A DNA stretch of 64,000 bases from assembly GCA_947259495.1 (NCBI GenBank), contig CAMYLV010000013.1, positions 206,078-270,077 on the forward strand, written 5' to 3'. Shown in pieces: positions 44,419 through 53,730 of this stretch (the first letter of the stretch is position 1; each line of letters starts with the position of its first letter). The position numbers were made by a program, and so were the translations under genes. The notes beneath the pieces were generated by a model. The model was not told the DNA's origin. It ran no database searches and saw only the letters and a list, made by a program, of their open reading frames with translations. Source of the DNA: an uncultured Desulfobacterales bacterium (lineage in GTDB: Bacteria; Desulfobacterota; Desulfobacteria; Desulfobacterales; JAHEIW01).

Positions 44419-45758
44419 TATCTCAGGACTGTTCCTTCCTGCGCCATACTATCGGCAGGGATATAAATCCGTTGCGTTTGCCACTCCAGCTTTTGGTAAT
44501 CCTTTTTTATCTTTCTGTTTATGCTCCAATTCATGGCGAGAAAGAGTATAGGGTGAGAAAGGTTATCCGGAAGTCTTTTCATAATATTTGTTATTTTTGA
44601 AAACTCCTTCTTAACCCAGATCTTGCCCTTCTGAAGTTCATATGCACTCATATGTTTTGGCCTGAAAACACAGGTTGCGTGATCATAGTATTTCCAATCT
44701 TCAGTGATCAGTCTGCCTTTTTTTTTAAACTGCTCATAAACCCTGGTTCCAGGGTAGGGCGTGAGGATGTTAAAAGAGGCTGTTGCCACCTTTGCTGTGT
44801 TCAGAAATTCCAGTGTTTCAGGAAAAACAGCTTGCGTATCATCATCAAAACCAAATATCAGTGATGCATGAAAGTGGATTCCAAAATCCATAACACGCCT
44901 TACTGCCTCTTTAATTTTCATCACCTCACTTGCTGATTTTTTCATCCGTTTCAATTGTGTTTCAGAAACACTCTCCACACCGAAAAAGAGAGCGATGCAT
45001 CCGCTTTTCGCGGCAAGCTTCATAAGCTCTGTTTCATTTGCAAAAGAGACAGTAGCCTGACCGACCCATTTAATATTTAGAGGTTTTATCGCTTTAAAAA
45101 GTGCCTGCGCATACTTTGGGTGGCCTATAATATTGTCATCAAGGAACATATATTTTTTTCCCCCCGACTCCTCAATTTGTCGAACAACATTCTCAATGGG
45201 AACATGCCTGATTTTTCTTCCATAAATGTTCGTTACTGAACAGAATTCACAGTTGTATGGACAGCCGCGGGTAGTCATTATCGGAAGGACGTTAAACGGC
45301 CCTCCTCTCTTTTCCTTCTTATTTTTCGTCGGAATGTATCTTTCCAGGTTGGGTGGCTCTTTTTGGTAAAACTTTTTTAGTTTACCGGCCTTAAAATCTT
45401 CCAGTAACTCTTCCCATATATTTTCAACCTCTCCAATAACAACAGCATCTGCGTGCGGCGCAGCCTCCTCCGGCAGAATAGTTGGGTGCACTCCCCCAAG
45501 CACAACCGTTTTTTCCCTCTTTCTGAATTCTGCAGCAAAATAGTAGGCTCTTGGAGCATTTGCCGTCATACAGCTCAATCCGACAAGATCACATTCCTCG
45601 TCAAGGTCAACATCATCTGTCTCTTCCTCAATAATGTGAACTTCATGTTCCTCCGGCGTCAACCCCTCAAGGATATGAAGCGCAAGCTGAGGCATCATTT
45701 CACGTTTAGGTGTTTTGAATCTCACATTCTTACAAGGTGAAATAAGCAATATTTTCAT
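44415..45758 (-). CDS. B12-binding domain radical SAM protein
   Basis: A 447-residue enzyme of the class B radical SAM methyltransferase/cyclase type. The N-terminus (about 1-130) is a B12-binding Rossmann domain with VGLSCMTANAPRAYYFA and VVLGGVHPTILPEEA. The radical SAM cluster is in TTRGCPYNCEFCSV (Cys-x3-Cys-x2-Cys, about residues 167-178), followed by FLDDNIIGHPKYAQ. Start at 45758 has GGAGG and is preferred over 45773. Related proteins methylate or rearrange lipids and porphyrins. No neighbours indicate its substrate. Confidence 0.8.
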   Translation of the reverse strand: MKILLISPCKNVRFKTPKREMMPQLALHILEGLTPEEHEVHIIEEETDDVDLDEECDLVGLSCMTANAPRAYYFAAEFRKREKTVVLGGVHPTILPEEAAPHADAVVIGEVENIWEELLEDFKAGKLKKFYQKEPPNLERYIPTKNKKEKRGGPFNVLPIMTTRGCPYNCEFCSVTNIYGRKIRHVPIENVVRQIEESGGKKYMFLDDNIIGHPKYAQALFKAIKPLNIKWVGQATVSFANETELMKLAAKSGCIALFFGVESVSETQLKRMKKSASEVMKIKEAVRRVMDFGIHFHASLIFGFDDDTQAVFPETLEFLNTAKVATASFNILTPYPGTRVYEQFKKKGRLITEDWKYYDHATCVFRPKHMSAYELQKGKIWVKKEFSKITNIMKRLPDNLSHPILFLAMNWSINRKIKKDYQKLEWQTQRIYIPADSMAQEGTVLRY

Positions 45759-46158
45759 ACAACCTCCAGGCATCTTTTAACACCATATGCTTACAATCCC
45801 GAAGGGGCAACTGATTTGGCGCTCCCTTTTGGCTTGCCACATAATGGTCCTGTAACCTCGTACAATTACTAAACGCCGGCGGGAGTTACAAAAGAAATAC
45901 TTCCGCCTGATGGACACATATCGGTAGAAAGGCCAAGAATTTTAGGCAGGACAATCAGAAGTGCGTGATACGCCCCGTTTTTTCGCGCCCTTTCGTTTCT
46001 TGATCGAGAGAGATAAACTAACCTCGATCACTGGAAAAGTGTATCTAACATCGTCTTAGCTAAATTCGGCCGGATTTTACTCTGGCACAACATGACGGTA
46101 AGGAAACCTGTGGCACTTAGCACGTATCTGTAACGTCTGCTATGGTGTGCCCGGCGCG

Positions 46159-46476
46159 CTATTCCTCGTCGCTGTCCACGCCTTTTTGGGGTGGTCCTGA
46201 ATCATCCAGATCTGCAACGATGCCCTCGTAGCAGTTAGGACACAACCCGTGAGTTAATCTGGGCATCTCAACGGCCTCAAAAGGCCTCAATTGGGTCAAA
46301 CCCTCTTCGATCTCAACCCATTTACTATGGGAAGTCAAGATCTTCTTGCACATACTGCAGATCCTGATGAAATCGCTCGACCTTGGCATGTCTTTGTCAA
46401 GCAAACTGACGGGATCGCGGCGTTCGGATCTTATGATAGTGCTGGTGATGTCAATCTGGCCATCTGGCAGCGGCAA
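46159..46476 (-). CDS. Small Cys-rich protein resembling the tail of sensor kinases
   Basis: A 105-residue (or 77-residue from the ATG at 46390) protein. Residues from 36 onward read RICSMCKKILTSHSKWVEIEE ... THGLCPNCYEG, which resembles the RICAWCKRIRD ... HGICPECAE motif found at the end of PAS kinases and response regulators. Two CxxC pairs may bind zinc. No kinase or receiver domain is present, so it is either a stand-alone domain or a remnant. The TTG start has no ribosome site. The 45774-46158 gap upstream of the radical SAM gene shows nothing. Confidence 0.45.
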   Translation of the reverse strand: MPLPDGQIDITSTIIRSERRDPVSLLDKDMPRSSDFIRICSMCKKILTSHSKWVEIEEGLTQLRPFEAVEMPRLTHGLCPNCYEGIVADLDDSGPPQKGVDSDEE

Positions 46477-46538
46477 GAGGAGAAGCTTTAGAAATCTCCG
46501 CTCTTGGGGAGAATCACACCGAAACGGAATCGGTCCGG

Positions 46539-46594
46539 TAAGGGGTTGTAGAATAAAACGTTTGAATACCGCAACGTTTTTTTACAACCCCTAT
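46539..46594. repeat. Hairpin half of the 105-bp element
   Basis: AGGGGTTGTAGAATAAAACG pairs with CAACGTTTTTTTACAACCCCT. The GGAACATTATTATG right block is absent. Confidence 0.65.
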
Positions 46595-46697
46595 AAAGTA
46601 AACCCGTTGAAATTCATCAAATCGTTTGATTTTTTTAAAAATGCATTCTAATTTAGGGCCATATGTGAATTGCCGTTCGTTTTGAGGAACATCCGTT

Positions 46698-48419
46698 ATG
46701 AAGTCTCCCGCGCCCAAAAACGCAAATGAATTTACTGCGCCGCCGAACTTTATCAAACACATTATCGATGAAGACATCAAGGCCGGCAAAAACGACGGAC
46801 GTATCCACACACGCTTTCCGCCGGAGCCCAACGGGTATCTGCACATTGGACACGCGAAATCCATCTGTTTAAATTTCGGGCTGGCCGAAGAATACCGCGG
46901 CCTGTGCAACCTGCGCTTTGACGATACCGACCCGGCCAAAGAAGAGGTCGAGTACGTAGAATCCATCAAGCAGGACGTTCGCTGGCTGGGTTTTGACTGG
47001 CAAGATCGTCAATACCATGCCTCTGATTATTTTGAGCAACTATTTGAATTTGCAATTCAACTGATCAAAAAGGGTAAGGCCTACGTTGACAGCCTGAGCT
47101 CTGATCAGATCAGGGAATATCGCGGCACCCTGACGCAACCCGGTAAAAACAGTCCCTATCGTGCGCGCACGATTGAAGAAAATCTGGACCTGTTTGAACG
47201 CATGCGGGCCGGTGAATATGATGAAGGCGAACATGTGCTAAGGGCCAAGATCGACATGGCGTCCCCTAATATGCTGATGCGCGATCCCACCCTGTATCGG
47301 ATCAAAAAAGTCCCCCATTATCGAACCGGCGGTATGTGGGTGATTTACCCCATGTATGACTTTACCCACTGTCTCTCGGATTCGATCGAGGGCATCACCC
47401 ATTCTATTTGTACCCTGGAATTTGAAATCAATCGTGAGCTCTATGACTGGGTTCTGGACCAGTTGGAGGTCTACCATCCCCAGCAAATCGAATTTGCGCG
47501 TCTTAACCTCAACTATACGGTACTCAGCAAGCGCAAGCTGATCCGCCTGGTGGAAGAAGGCCATGTCAACGGCTGGGATGATCCGCGCATACCAACCCTC
47601 TCCGGTTTGCGGCGCCGCGGATATACCCCTGAATCCATTCGTAATTTCTGTGAGCGCATCGGGGTGGCCAAAGCCGACAGCATGGTGGATATTGCTCTGC
47701 TGGAATACTGTATCCGGGAGCAACTGAATAAAATTGCGCCCCGGGTAATGGGCGTCTTGCGGCCCTTGAAAGTCATCATTGACAATTACCCCGCCGATAA
47801 GGTGGAAGAATTGGGTGCCATCAACAACCCGGAAGATCCGGATATGGGCACCCGCAAAATCCCCTTTTCCCGGGAGCTGTACATCGAGCAGGATGATTTT
47901 ATGGAAGAACCGCCCAAAAAGTTTTTCCGCCTGGCGCCGGGCCGGGAAGTCCGCCTGCGCTATGCCTATTTTATTACCTGTGTCGATGTGGTCAAAGATT
48001 CCGCAACCGGAGAAGTGACCGCGCTGCATTGCACCTATGACCCGCAAACCCGCGGCGGCGATGCGCCGGATGGCCGTAAAGTCAAAGGGACGCTGCATTG
48101 GGTTTCAGCATCGCATGCGCTGAGCGCCCAGGTGCGTCTCTATGAACATCTTTTTGTTAAAGAAAATCCCAACGCGGTCAAAGAGGGAAAGGATTTCACC
48201 GCTTATATTAACCCCAACTCGCTTGAAATATTGACAAATTGCATGGTAGAACCCGGTCTGGCCGCCGCCCGACCCGGCGATCGCTATCAGTTTGAGCGCC
48301 TGGGCTATTTTAGCGTGGACACCAAAGACGTCGGGCCGGAATCTCTGGTATTCAATCGCATCGTCACCTTGCGGGATACCTGGGCAAAAATTCTTAAAGC
48401 CCAGCAACAAAAAAAATAG
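46698..48419 (+). CDS. glnS: Glutaminyl-tRNA synthetase
   Basis: GlnRS of 573 residues. HIGH appears as [17 protein letters not shown] (about 34-50) and KMSKS as [10 protein letters not shown] (about 276). The C-terminal half (about 345-570) is the two-barrel anticodon-binding domain. Direct glutaminylation is usual only in part of the bacteria, and here it accompanies gltX and a tRNA-Gln gene. GAGGAACATCCG precedes the ATG. Confidence 0.93.
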   Translation: MKSPAPKNANEFTAPPNFIKHIIDEDIKAGKNDGRIHTRFPPEPNGYLHIGHAKSICLNFGLAEEYRGLCNLRFDDTDPAKEEVEYVESIKQDVRWLGFDWQDRQYHASDYFEQLFEFAIQLIKKGKAYVDSLSSDQIREYRGTLTQPGKNSPYRARTIEENLDLFERMRAGEYDEGEHVLRAKIDMASPNMLMRDPTLYRIKKVPHYRTGGMWVIYPMYDFTHCLSDSIEGITHSICTLEFEINRELYDWVLDQLEVYHPQQIEFARLNLNYTVLSKRKLIRLVEEGHVNGWDDPRIPTLSGLRRRGYTPESIRNFCERIGVAKADSMVDIALLEYCIREQLNKIAPRVMGVLRPLKVIIDNYPADKVEELGAINNPEDPDMGTRKIPFSRELYIEQDDFMEEPPKKFFRLAPGREVRLRYAYFITCVDVVKDSATGEVTALHCTYDPQTRGGDAPDGRKVKGTLHWVSASHALSAQVRLYEHLFVKENPNAVKEGKDFTAYINPNSLEILTNCMVEPGLAAARPGDRYQFERLGYFSVDTKDVGPESLVFNRIVTLRDTWAKILKAQQQKK

Positions 48420-48428
48420 CGACAGCGC

Positions 48429-48530
48429 TTATACCGCTTTTCATAATAATGTTCCGAAAAAGGATGGCGGCATAAGTGCTGTAATAAAAAAACGTCCCGC
48501 AATCGGTACGTTTTTTTGACAACCACTATA
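48429..48530 (-). repeat. 105-bp dispersed palindromic element, copy E (reverse)
   Basis: The reverse complement reads TATAGTGGTTGTCAAAAAAA ... CACTTATGCCG ... CGGAACATTATTATGAAAAG, matching copy A block by block. The gap 48420-49183 also contains 48957-49101 and several short open frames without support. Confidence 0.8.
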
Positions 48531-48956
48531 AATCCGCTTTGGCTATTGAATTGTGCGATAAATTATGGTACCAACATTACCAGATGAGGGGGGTGATATC
48601 CTCCAGATTGTCCTAAAAATCAAAAATCCGATTTCGGGGTGGTTTGCCGATCAGACTCTGGCAAAGCGAATATATATTTTTCCCAACATTTTCTGTTTTA
48701 AGTGTCCATTTCGAGATCACCGGCACCATGTTTTTTCCGGTCAATAAGACGGAAACCATGGCGCATGACTTGCAGCTTGAAGATTTTGTCGTGCCGCAGC
48801 CATATTCCCATTCAGACGGGATGGCCATTAGTAGCGGCAGGAGGAGAGCAGATCTGGTTTAAAAGTAGGGGTGATTTCGGATTTAAATTCATTGTGGACC
48901 CATAAAGGGGAAGGACATTAGAGAGTCTATCTGGCTGCCACCCCGATGCTTTTTTC

Positions 48957-49101
48957 AAAGTGGCTTTTAAACCCTCATCTTTTGCCCGATGGCTGCGTTA
49001 GGATCCGCTTCAAAATGCTCGCGTACTGCCGTGTACGCTCCACTTTTGAACCGAATCTTGCCTTGCCCTCGAACAAAATCTAAAGGTTTAAAAGCCACTT
49101 T
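48957..49101. repeat. 145-bp palindromic element with central GTAC stem
   Basis: AAAGTGGCTTTTAAAC (48957-48972) pairs with GTTTAAAAGCCACTTT (49086-49101). The core CTTCAAAATGCTCGCGTACT ... GTACGCTCCACTTTTGAA is the reverse complement of the core inside 25158-25213. Confidence 0.75.
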
Positions 49102-49132
49102 ACAATTTCATAATCCTCCGTAAAACCTGCCT

Positions 49133-49177
49133 GGAGTTTTTCTACTCAATCCCTGACAATAGCGGAATGAATTATTT
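49133..49177 (+). repeat. Partial copy of the 20672-20820 element
   Basis: GGAGTTTTTCT, then CAATAGCGGAATGAATTAT, as at 20690-20732. The terminal arms are lost. Confidence 0.55.
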
Positions 49178-49183
49178 GAAAGA

Positions 49184-50044
49184 TTAAAAAACAATTCCCA
49201 CGTATCCCACAAAACTATCCGCCGGGTTTTTATCATAGCTGGTGGCATAGGCAATGGATTCAGCCTGATCGGCTCCCAGATGTTTTGCGGTTTCGATTGC
49301 TGTTGCAGCTGCACCGGCACAGCATGCGTTCTGGCTGACCAAGGCTTCATTGATTACCTTTTCAGCATCCATATCCAGCATCAAGTCAATGATGCGACGA
49401 TCGTTTTGATGGCGCACCCAATCAACCGCCTGTGAACCGGCTCCTTCAGATACGAACCCATAATTCGGGCCGTAATGCGTCAGGTCCGTCGATCCAATCA
49501 CTTTAACATTTAAATCCAAACGCTTGGCGATATCAGCCACCGCCCGGCCGATTGCCAGCGAGCTTTTGGCAGGCGGCACCCCCATGGCGACGATCCGTAC
49601 ATTTTTAAAGAAATATTTGATAAAGGGTAGCTGCAGCTCGATGGTATTGTCCTGGGCAAAATTATTGAAAGATTCAAGGCTAAAGGAAAATTGCCGTGTC
49701 AGCTCATCGGTCAATCGCTCTTCAACAGCAATTTCACCGAAAGGTGTCTCCCAGGCGCCTTTGGCCATAATCACACAGGGGTCATCCGGATGAAGGTGCA
49801 TTCCAAAAACCACCAACACATCGGGCGGATCATCTGATTTCAGGCTGTTGATCACATTGCAGGCGATACTTCCTGAAAAATACCAGCCGGCGTGCGGCAC
49901 GATACCGCCGATTCGCTCTCCAGCCGGAAAATCGAGCTTCTGACCCTCCGCCAGAAATCCGTTGATTTCTTTTTCGCATTCGGCCGGGCTTGAAGGATAC
50001 CAGCTGCCGGCAAATACCGCTCTTCTGAGTTTTGTGGATTTCAT
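49184..50044 (-). CDS. MEMO1-family protein (AmmeMemoRadiSam system protein B-like)
   Basis: A 286-residue protein from the ATG at 50044 (GGGAGAACGG upstream; the frame runs to 50095). Motifs: AGSWYPSSPAECEKEI (about 10-25), IGGIVPHAGWYFSGSIA (about 43-59), VVFGMHLH, and the later GSTDLTHYGPNYGF with VNWVRH-like VDWVRHQ. The fold is that of class III dioxygenases with a probable metal site. Often found with AMMECR1 and a radical SAM enzyme, but neither is adjacent here. Function unknown. Confidence 0.8.
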   Translation of the reverse strand: MKSTKLRRAVFAGSWYPSSPAECEKEINGFLAEGQKLDFPAGERIGGIVPHAGWYFSGSIACNVINSLKSDDPPDVLVVFGMHLHPDDPCVIMAKGAWETPFGEIAVEERLTDELTRQFSFSLESFNNFAQDNTIELQLPFIKYFFKNVRIVAMGVPPAKSSLAIGRAVADIAKRLDLNVKVIGSTDLTHYGPNYGFVSEGAGSQAVDWVRHQNDRRIIDLMLDMDAEKVINEALVSQNACCAGAAATAIETAKHLGADQAESIAYATSYDKNPADSFVGYVGIVF

Positions 50045-50110
50045 GGCCGTTCTCCCAAAATGCGTTTGTTGGCTGCAGAACCGCCCCGGACACAAACTGG
50101 TAATTTTCTT

Positions 50111-50147
50111 AAAGCGGTTTCTCGTTCATCTTTTGACAACCACTATA
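50111..50147 (-). repeat. Remnant of the 105-bp element (reverse)
   Basis: The reverse complement begins TATAGTGGTTGTC and ends near ACCGCTTT; most of the middle is gone. The rest of 50148-50491 shows no gene or clear regulatory site. Confidence 0.5.
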
Positions 50148-50491
50148 ATATATCAACATGCTCTGTAGCTGATCTGCAAGTATTTCTATCCGCGCAGCGG
50201 AATGCGTCGGTGGCGGATTAAAGAATCGCTATTGAGTTGGAAGCAGAAGATAAATTAAGCAGCACATCAACTTGGAACTCTATCAAATTTCGCAGTGTCC
50301 GTATTATATAGATTCAGCGAGGGCTTGTCCATGCCATTTTGTGAATATCGCTGTTAAGGCGGCGGATGTCTCATTGTATCGCTGTGGCAGTTAGCTTTGC
50401 TTTTTAAAAAAAATGATTAATATGTGATTTAGACGTCTGGCTGAATCGGCGAATTTGCGCAGGTTAATTATTAATTTAACGGGAGGTAAAT

Positions 50492-51319
50492 ATGTGGGAA
50501 TATACCGATAAAGTTAAGGATCATTTTCTCAATCCGCGCAACGTGGGTGTGATCGAGGATGCCGATGGGGTGGGAGAGGTCGGCTCGATCGCATGCGGTG
50601 ATGCTCTGACATTTTACTTCAAGCTCGATGAAAACGGCAAAATAAAAGACGCCACATTTCAAACATTTGGCTGCGCCAGTGCAATCGCTTCTTCATCGGC
50701 CTTAACGGAAATGGTCAAAGGCATGACGCTGGAGGAAGCCAAAAAAATTACCAACGAAGACATCGCCGCTTACCTGGGTGGCCTTCCAAAAGAAAAAATG
50801 CATTGTTCGGTGATGGGCCGCGATGCGCTGGAAAAGGCTATTGGCTGCTATCTCGATGAACCCGAAAAAGAGGTTGATGGGGAAATCGTGTGCGAGTGCT
50901 TCGGTGTCACGGACCGTGAAATCGAACGTGTGGTTCGTGAAAATCATGTATCGACCATTGAAGGCGTTACCGACTACGTCAAAGCCGGTGGCGGCTGCGG
51001 CAACTGCCATGACCGCATCCAGGAAATCATCGATGGGATCATGGGCAAAGAGCGACCGGTTCAGAAAAAAGTGCCGACCTTGACCAATTTACAAAAAATT
51101 AAATTGATTGAAGAAAGTATCGAGCGCGAGATCAATCCGACCCTGAAAAAAGATGCCGGCCGGCTTGACTTGATTGACGTCGACGGTAATCGGGTCCTGG
51201 TGCGCATGGGTGGTTCCTGTGCAGCATGTGCCAAATCACCGGTTACGCTTAAACACTATGTTGAATCCAAATTGCGGGAGCTGGTATCGCCGGAAATCGT
51301 GGTCGAGGAGGTACAATGA
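50492..51319 (+). CDS. nifU: Fe-S cluster scaffold NifU (three-domain)
   Basis: A 275-residue full-length NifU. The N-terminal IscU-like domain (1-125) has Cys in SIACGDAL and TFQTFGCASAIASSS and the third in MHCSVM. The central 2Fe-2S BFD-like domain has CECFGV and VKAGGGCGNCHDRI (about 138-175). The C-terminal Nfu domain contains CAACAKS (about 249). It assembles clusters with the cysteine desulfurase that follows. A strong GGGAGGTAAAT site is present. No nitrogenase genes are nearby, so it serves housekeeping assembly. Confidence 0.92.
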   Translation: MWEYTDKVKDHFLNPRNVGVIEDADGVGEVGSIACGDALTFYFKLDENGKIKDATFQTFGCASAIASSSALTEMVKGMTLEEAKKITNEDIAAYLGGLPKEKMHCSVMGRDALEKAIGCYLDEPEKEVDGEIVCECFGVTDREIERVVRENHVSTIEGVTDYVKAGGGCGNCHDRIQEIIDGIMGKERPVQKKVPTLTNLQKIKLIEESIEREINPTLKKDAGRLDLIDVDGNRVLVRMGGSCAACAKSPVTLKHYVESKLRELVSPEIVVEEVQ

Positions 51320-52413
51320 TGAATGTGATTTATGTTGACAACAATGCCACGACCATGGTCGCGCCGGAAGTGCTGGAGGCCATGATGCCCTATTTCAGCA
51401 CCTATTACGGCAACCCGTCCAGTATGCATTCTTTCGGCGGTGACGTTGCCGGAGCCATTAAAACCGCCCGAGAAAATGTCGCAAATCTGATTGGCGCCGC
51501 GCCCGGGGAAATCGTTTTCACCAGTTGCGGAACAGAAAGTGACGGCACGGCAATACGCGCAGCCATCGAATCCTATCCGGATAAAAAGCATATTGTGACC
51601 TCCAGAGTAGAGCACCCGGCCATAAAAAATCTTTATGAATCCCTTTCAAAAAAGGGATACCGCGCCACATTCGTCCCGGTTGATGGCAGCGGCAGACTCG
51701 ATATCGACTATCTGTATAACAGTTTGAGCGAAGATACGGCCATTGTCAGCCTGATGTGGGGCAACAACGAAACCGGCGTACTTTTTCCCATCGAAGAAAT
51801 CTCCGGTGAGGTCAAAAGCCGGGGGATTTTATTTCATACCGATGCGGTTCAGGCCGTGGGAAAAATCTCCATCAATGTGACCGAGAGCGGCGTGGATATG
51901 CTTTCGCTTTCCGGCCACAAGTTGCATGCGCCCAAGGGAATCGGCGCGCTGTATATCCGCAAAGGCACCAAATTTTCTCCATTTATGATTGGCGGCCACC
52001 AGGAAAGCGGACGCCGCGGATATGACGCCGTCAGCCGGTTGCGTGACAAGCTTGAGCATGCCCTGCTGGAAAAGGTGCCCAATGCGATAGTCAACGGTGA
52101 CCCGACCAGCCGACTGCCCAACACCACCAGCATTGCCTTCGAATATGTAGAAGGTGAGGCGATCCTTTTGATGATGAATGAACACGGCATTTGCGCCTCT
52201 TCGGGCTCCGCCTGTACATCCGGCTCGCTGGAACCCTCGCACGTGTTACGCGCAATGGGGGTTCCCTTTACCGCAGCTCACGGCTCCATTCGCTTTAGTC
52301 TCAGCCGCTATAATACTGAAGATGAAATAAATGTGATTCTGCAGGAGCTGCCGCCCATCATCGAACGGTTGAGAGAGCTGTCGCCCTTTTGGAAAGAAGC
52401 CATGGAAGGGTAG
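51316..52413 (+). CDS. nifS: Cysteine desulfurase NifS
   Basis: PLP-dependent class V aminotransferase-like desulfurase, 365 residues. The PLP Lys is in LSLSGHKLHAPKG (about residue 201), and the active-site Cys region is SSGSACTSGSLEPSHVL (about 297-313). It starts at ATGATG overlapping the nifU stop, so expression is coupled. It mobilises sulfur from cysteine to NifU. Confidence 0.92.
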   Translation: MMNVIYVDNNATTMVAPEVLEAMMPYFSTYYGNPSSMHSFGGDVAGAIKTARENVANLIGAAPGEIVFTSCGTESDGTAIRAAIESYPDKKHIVTSRVEHPAIKNLYESLSKKGYRATFVPVDGSGRLDIDYLYNSLSEDTAIVSLMWGNNETGVLFPIEEISGEVKSRGILFHTDAVQAVGKISINVTESGVDMLSLSGHKLHAPKGIGALYIRKGTKFSPFMIGGHQESGRRGYDAVSRLRDKLEHALLEKVPNAIVNGDPTSRLPNTTSIAFEYVEGEAILLMMNEHGICASSGSACTSGSLEPSHVLRAMGVPFTAAHGSIRFSLSRYNTEDEINVILQELPPIIERLRELSPFWKEAMEG

Positions 52414-52470
52414 CGGGATTGGTATTGGCTGTTTTCGTGCCACAAATCAGCTAAAAAAAATAATAAGGAA

Positions 52471-53256
52471 CTAACGGGCTTTACCTTTAATCTTGTCTTT
52501 TAACCATTCGATCCAGGGTTCAAAGCCTTCCTCGGTTTTGGCGGAAATTTCAAAAACCGGCATTTGCGGATGAACCTGATGGATGAAATCAATCGCTTTT
52601 TGTTTGTCGAAATCCAGATAAGGCAGCAAATCAACCTTATTTAAAAGCGCCACCTCACATTCCCTAAACATCAGCGGGTATTTGACCGGCTTATCTTCGC
52701 CCTCGGTTACACTCAAAATCACCACACGTGAATCCTCACCGATATCAAACTCGGCCGGACAGACTAGATTTCCAACGTTTTCAACGACCAAGAATTCGAT
52801 CGCATCAAGATCAAGGGTAACGGCCGCCTTTTCGATGACATGCGCAACCAGGTGACAATCGCCCCCGAACTCATCGGTATTGATCTGTACCACCGGCGCT
52901 TCGGTTTTGGCCAGCCGGTCGGCATCGTGGGTGGTACAGATATCGCCGACAATTACCGCACTTTTGATTTCCGGCATAATTCGAGCCAGGGTTTTTTCAA
53001 GGGTAGTTGTTTTGCCGGAGCCCGGCGAGCTCATGACATTGAGCACAAAAATGCCTTTTTCGGCAAAAAGCCGGCGATTTTGCTCGGCCAATTTGGCGTT
53101 CACATCCAGCACGCGGCGCACGACCTTTATCTCGCGTGTTCCGCTTTTTTGAGTCCTCACGTCCCCCGGCGGATGATGTGCCTGAGAGTGGCGGGGTTTG
53201 TGAAAATCTTTATGATGAAAATAGCGTTTTATTTTAAAACGATCACCCGGAATCAT
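52471..53256 (-). CDS. hypB: Hydrogenase nickel incorporation protein HypB
   Basis: GTPase of 261 residues for nickel delivery to hydrogenase. The N-terminal stretch is His-rich (HHKDFHKPRHSQAHH, about 12-26), suited to nickel storage. Walker A is SSPGSGKTT (about 70-78), Cys/His metal-site residues lie in GDICTTHDADR and FGGDCHLV, and NKVD is present. The start at 53256 overlaps the end of hypA; a longer frame to 53541 is only the shadow of hypA. No hydrogenase structural genes are in the window. Confidence 0.92.
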   Translation of the reverse strand: MIPGDRFKIKRYFHHKDFHKPRHSQAHHPPGDVRTQKSGTREIKVVRRVLDVNAKLAEQNRRLFAEKGIFVLNVMSSPGSGKTTTLEKTLARIMPEIKSAVIVGDICTTHDADRLAKTEAPVVQINTDEFGGDCHLVAHVIEKAAVTLDLDAIEFLVVENVGNLVCPAEFDIGEDSRVVILSVTEGEDKPVKYPLMFRECEVALLNKVDLLPYLDFDKQKAIDFIHQVHPQMPVFEISAKTEEGFEPWIEWLKDKIKGKAR

Positions 53257-53611
53257 GTTTTTCCTCTTCCACAACCTCGATGGACTCGATGTCGAGTTCG
53301 CGCCCGGAAAGAATTTCCAGAGAACCGCTCTGACATGTTTTGCAAATAAAAACAGGCTCGACGATCGTCCATTGCGCATCGCAATCATTACACCTTGCCA
53401 CAACCGGAATTTCTTCAATGGCCAGTTTGGCGCCCTCAAGTGCTGTGCCTTTGATGGCCACATTAAAACAAAACCGCAGGCTTTCAGGCACAACCGCGGC
53501 CAATTTGCCGATTTTGAGATTGATCGCAGCGACCCGGGCATCTCCTAAATCCGCCGGCAGGGAGGCGTTGGCAATTTCAACAATCTGCAGGACGATACCC
53601 ATTTCGTGCAT
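53243..53611 (-). CDS. hypA: Hydrogenase nickel incorporation protein HypA
   Basis: A 122-residue nickel chaperone. It begins MHEMGIVLQI, where His2 is the nickel ligand, and the zinc ribbon is VARCNDCDAQ and FICKTCQSG (about residues 72-94). Ends EEEKHDSG. It overlaps hypB by 14 bases and is 120 bases from sucD across a hairpin. Confidence 0.92.
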   Translation of the reverse strand: MHEMGIVLQIVEIANASLPADLGDARVAAINLKIGKLAAVVPESLRFCFNVAIKGTALEGAKLAIEEIPVVARCNDCDAQWTIVEPVFICKTCQSGSLEILSGRELDIESIEVVEEEKHDSG

Positions 53612-53633
53612 CGATGAATTTCCTATAAAATTT

Positions 53634-53719
53634 AGACAGGATTAACAGGATCTACTGGATATTATTTGGGACATCAGACTTCATCCAAATGATCCTGCAA
53701 ATCTTGTTAATCCTGTCAA
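53634..53719. repeat. Word-reiterating hairpin (GGATTAACAGGAT words)
   Basis: GACAGGATTAACAGGATC on the left; GATCCTGCAAATCTTGTTAATCCTGTC on the right. Between hypA and sucD. Confidence 0.7.
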
Positions 53720-53730
53720 GCAATTATAGC

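Noticed and set aside
47238-48098. A 286-residue minus-strand open frame inside glnS
   Set aside because: Antisense to a well-conserved GlnRS; no signal of its own.
48565-48905. Three short + strand frames after glnS
   Set aside because: No recognised motif, no supporting ribosome site; probable remnants or chance.
50492-52413. Nitrogen-fixation cluster suggested by nifU-nifS
   Set aside because: No nifH, nifD, nifK or nifE/N nearby; this pair commonly does general cluster assembly.
52471-53541. Extended hypB frame beginning at 53541
   Set aside because: The first about 95 residues come from the hypA gene in another frame; the HypB start with its His-rich segment is at 53256.
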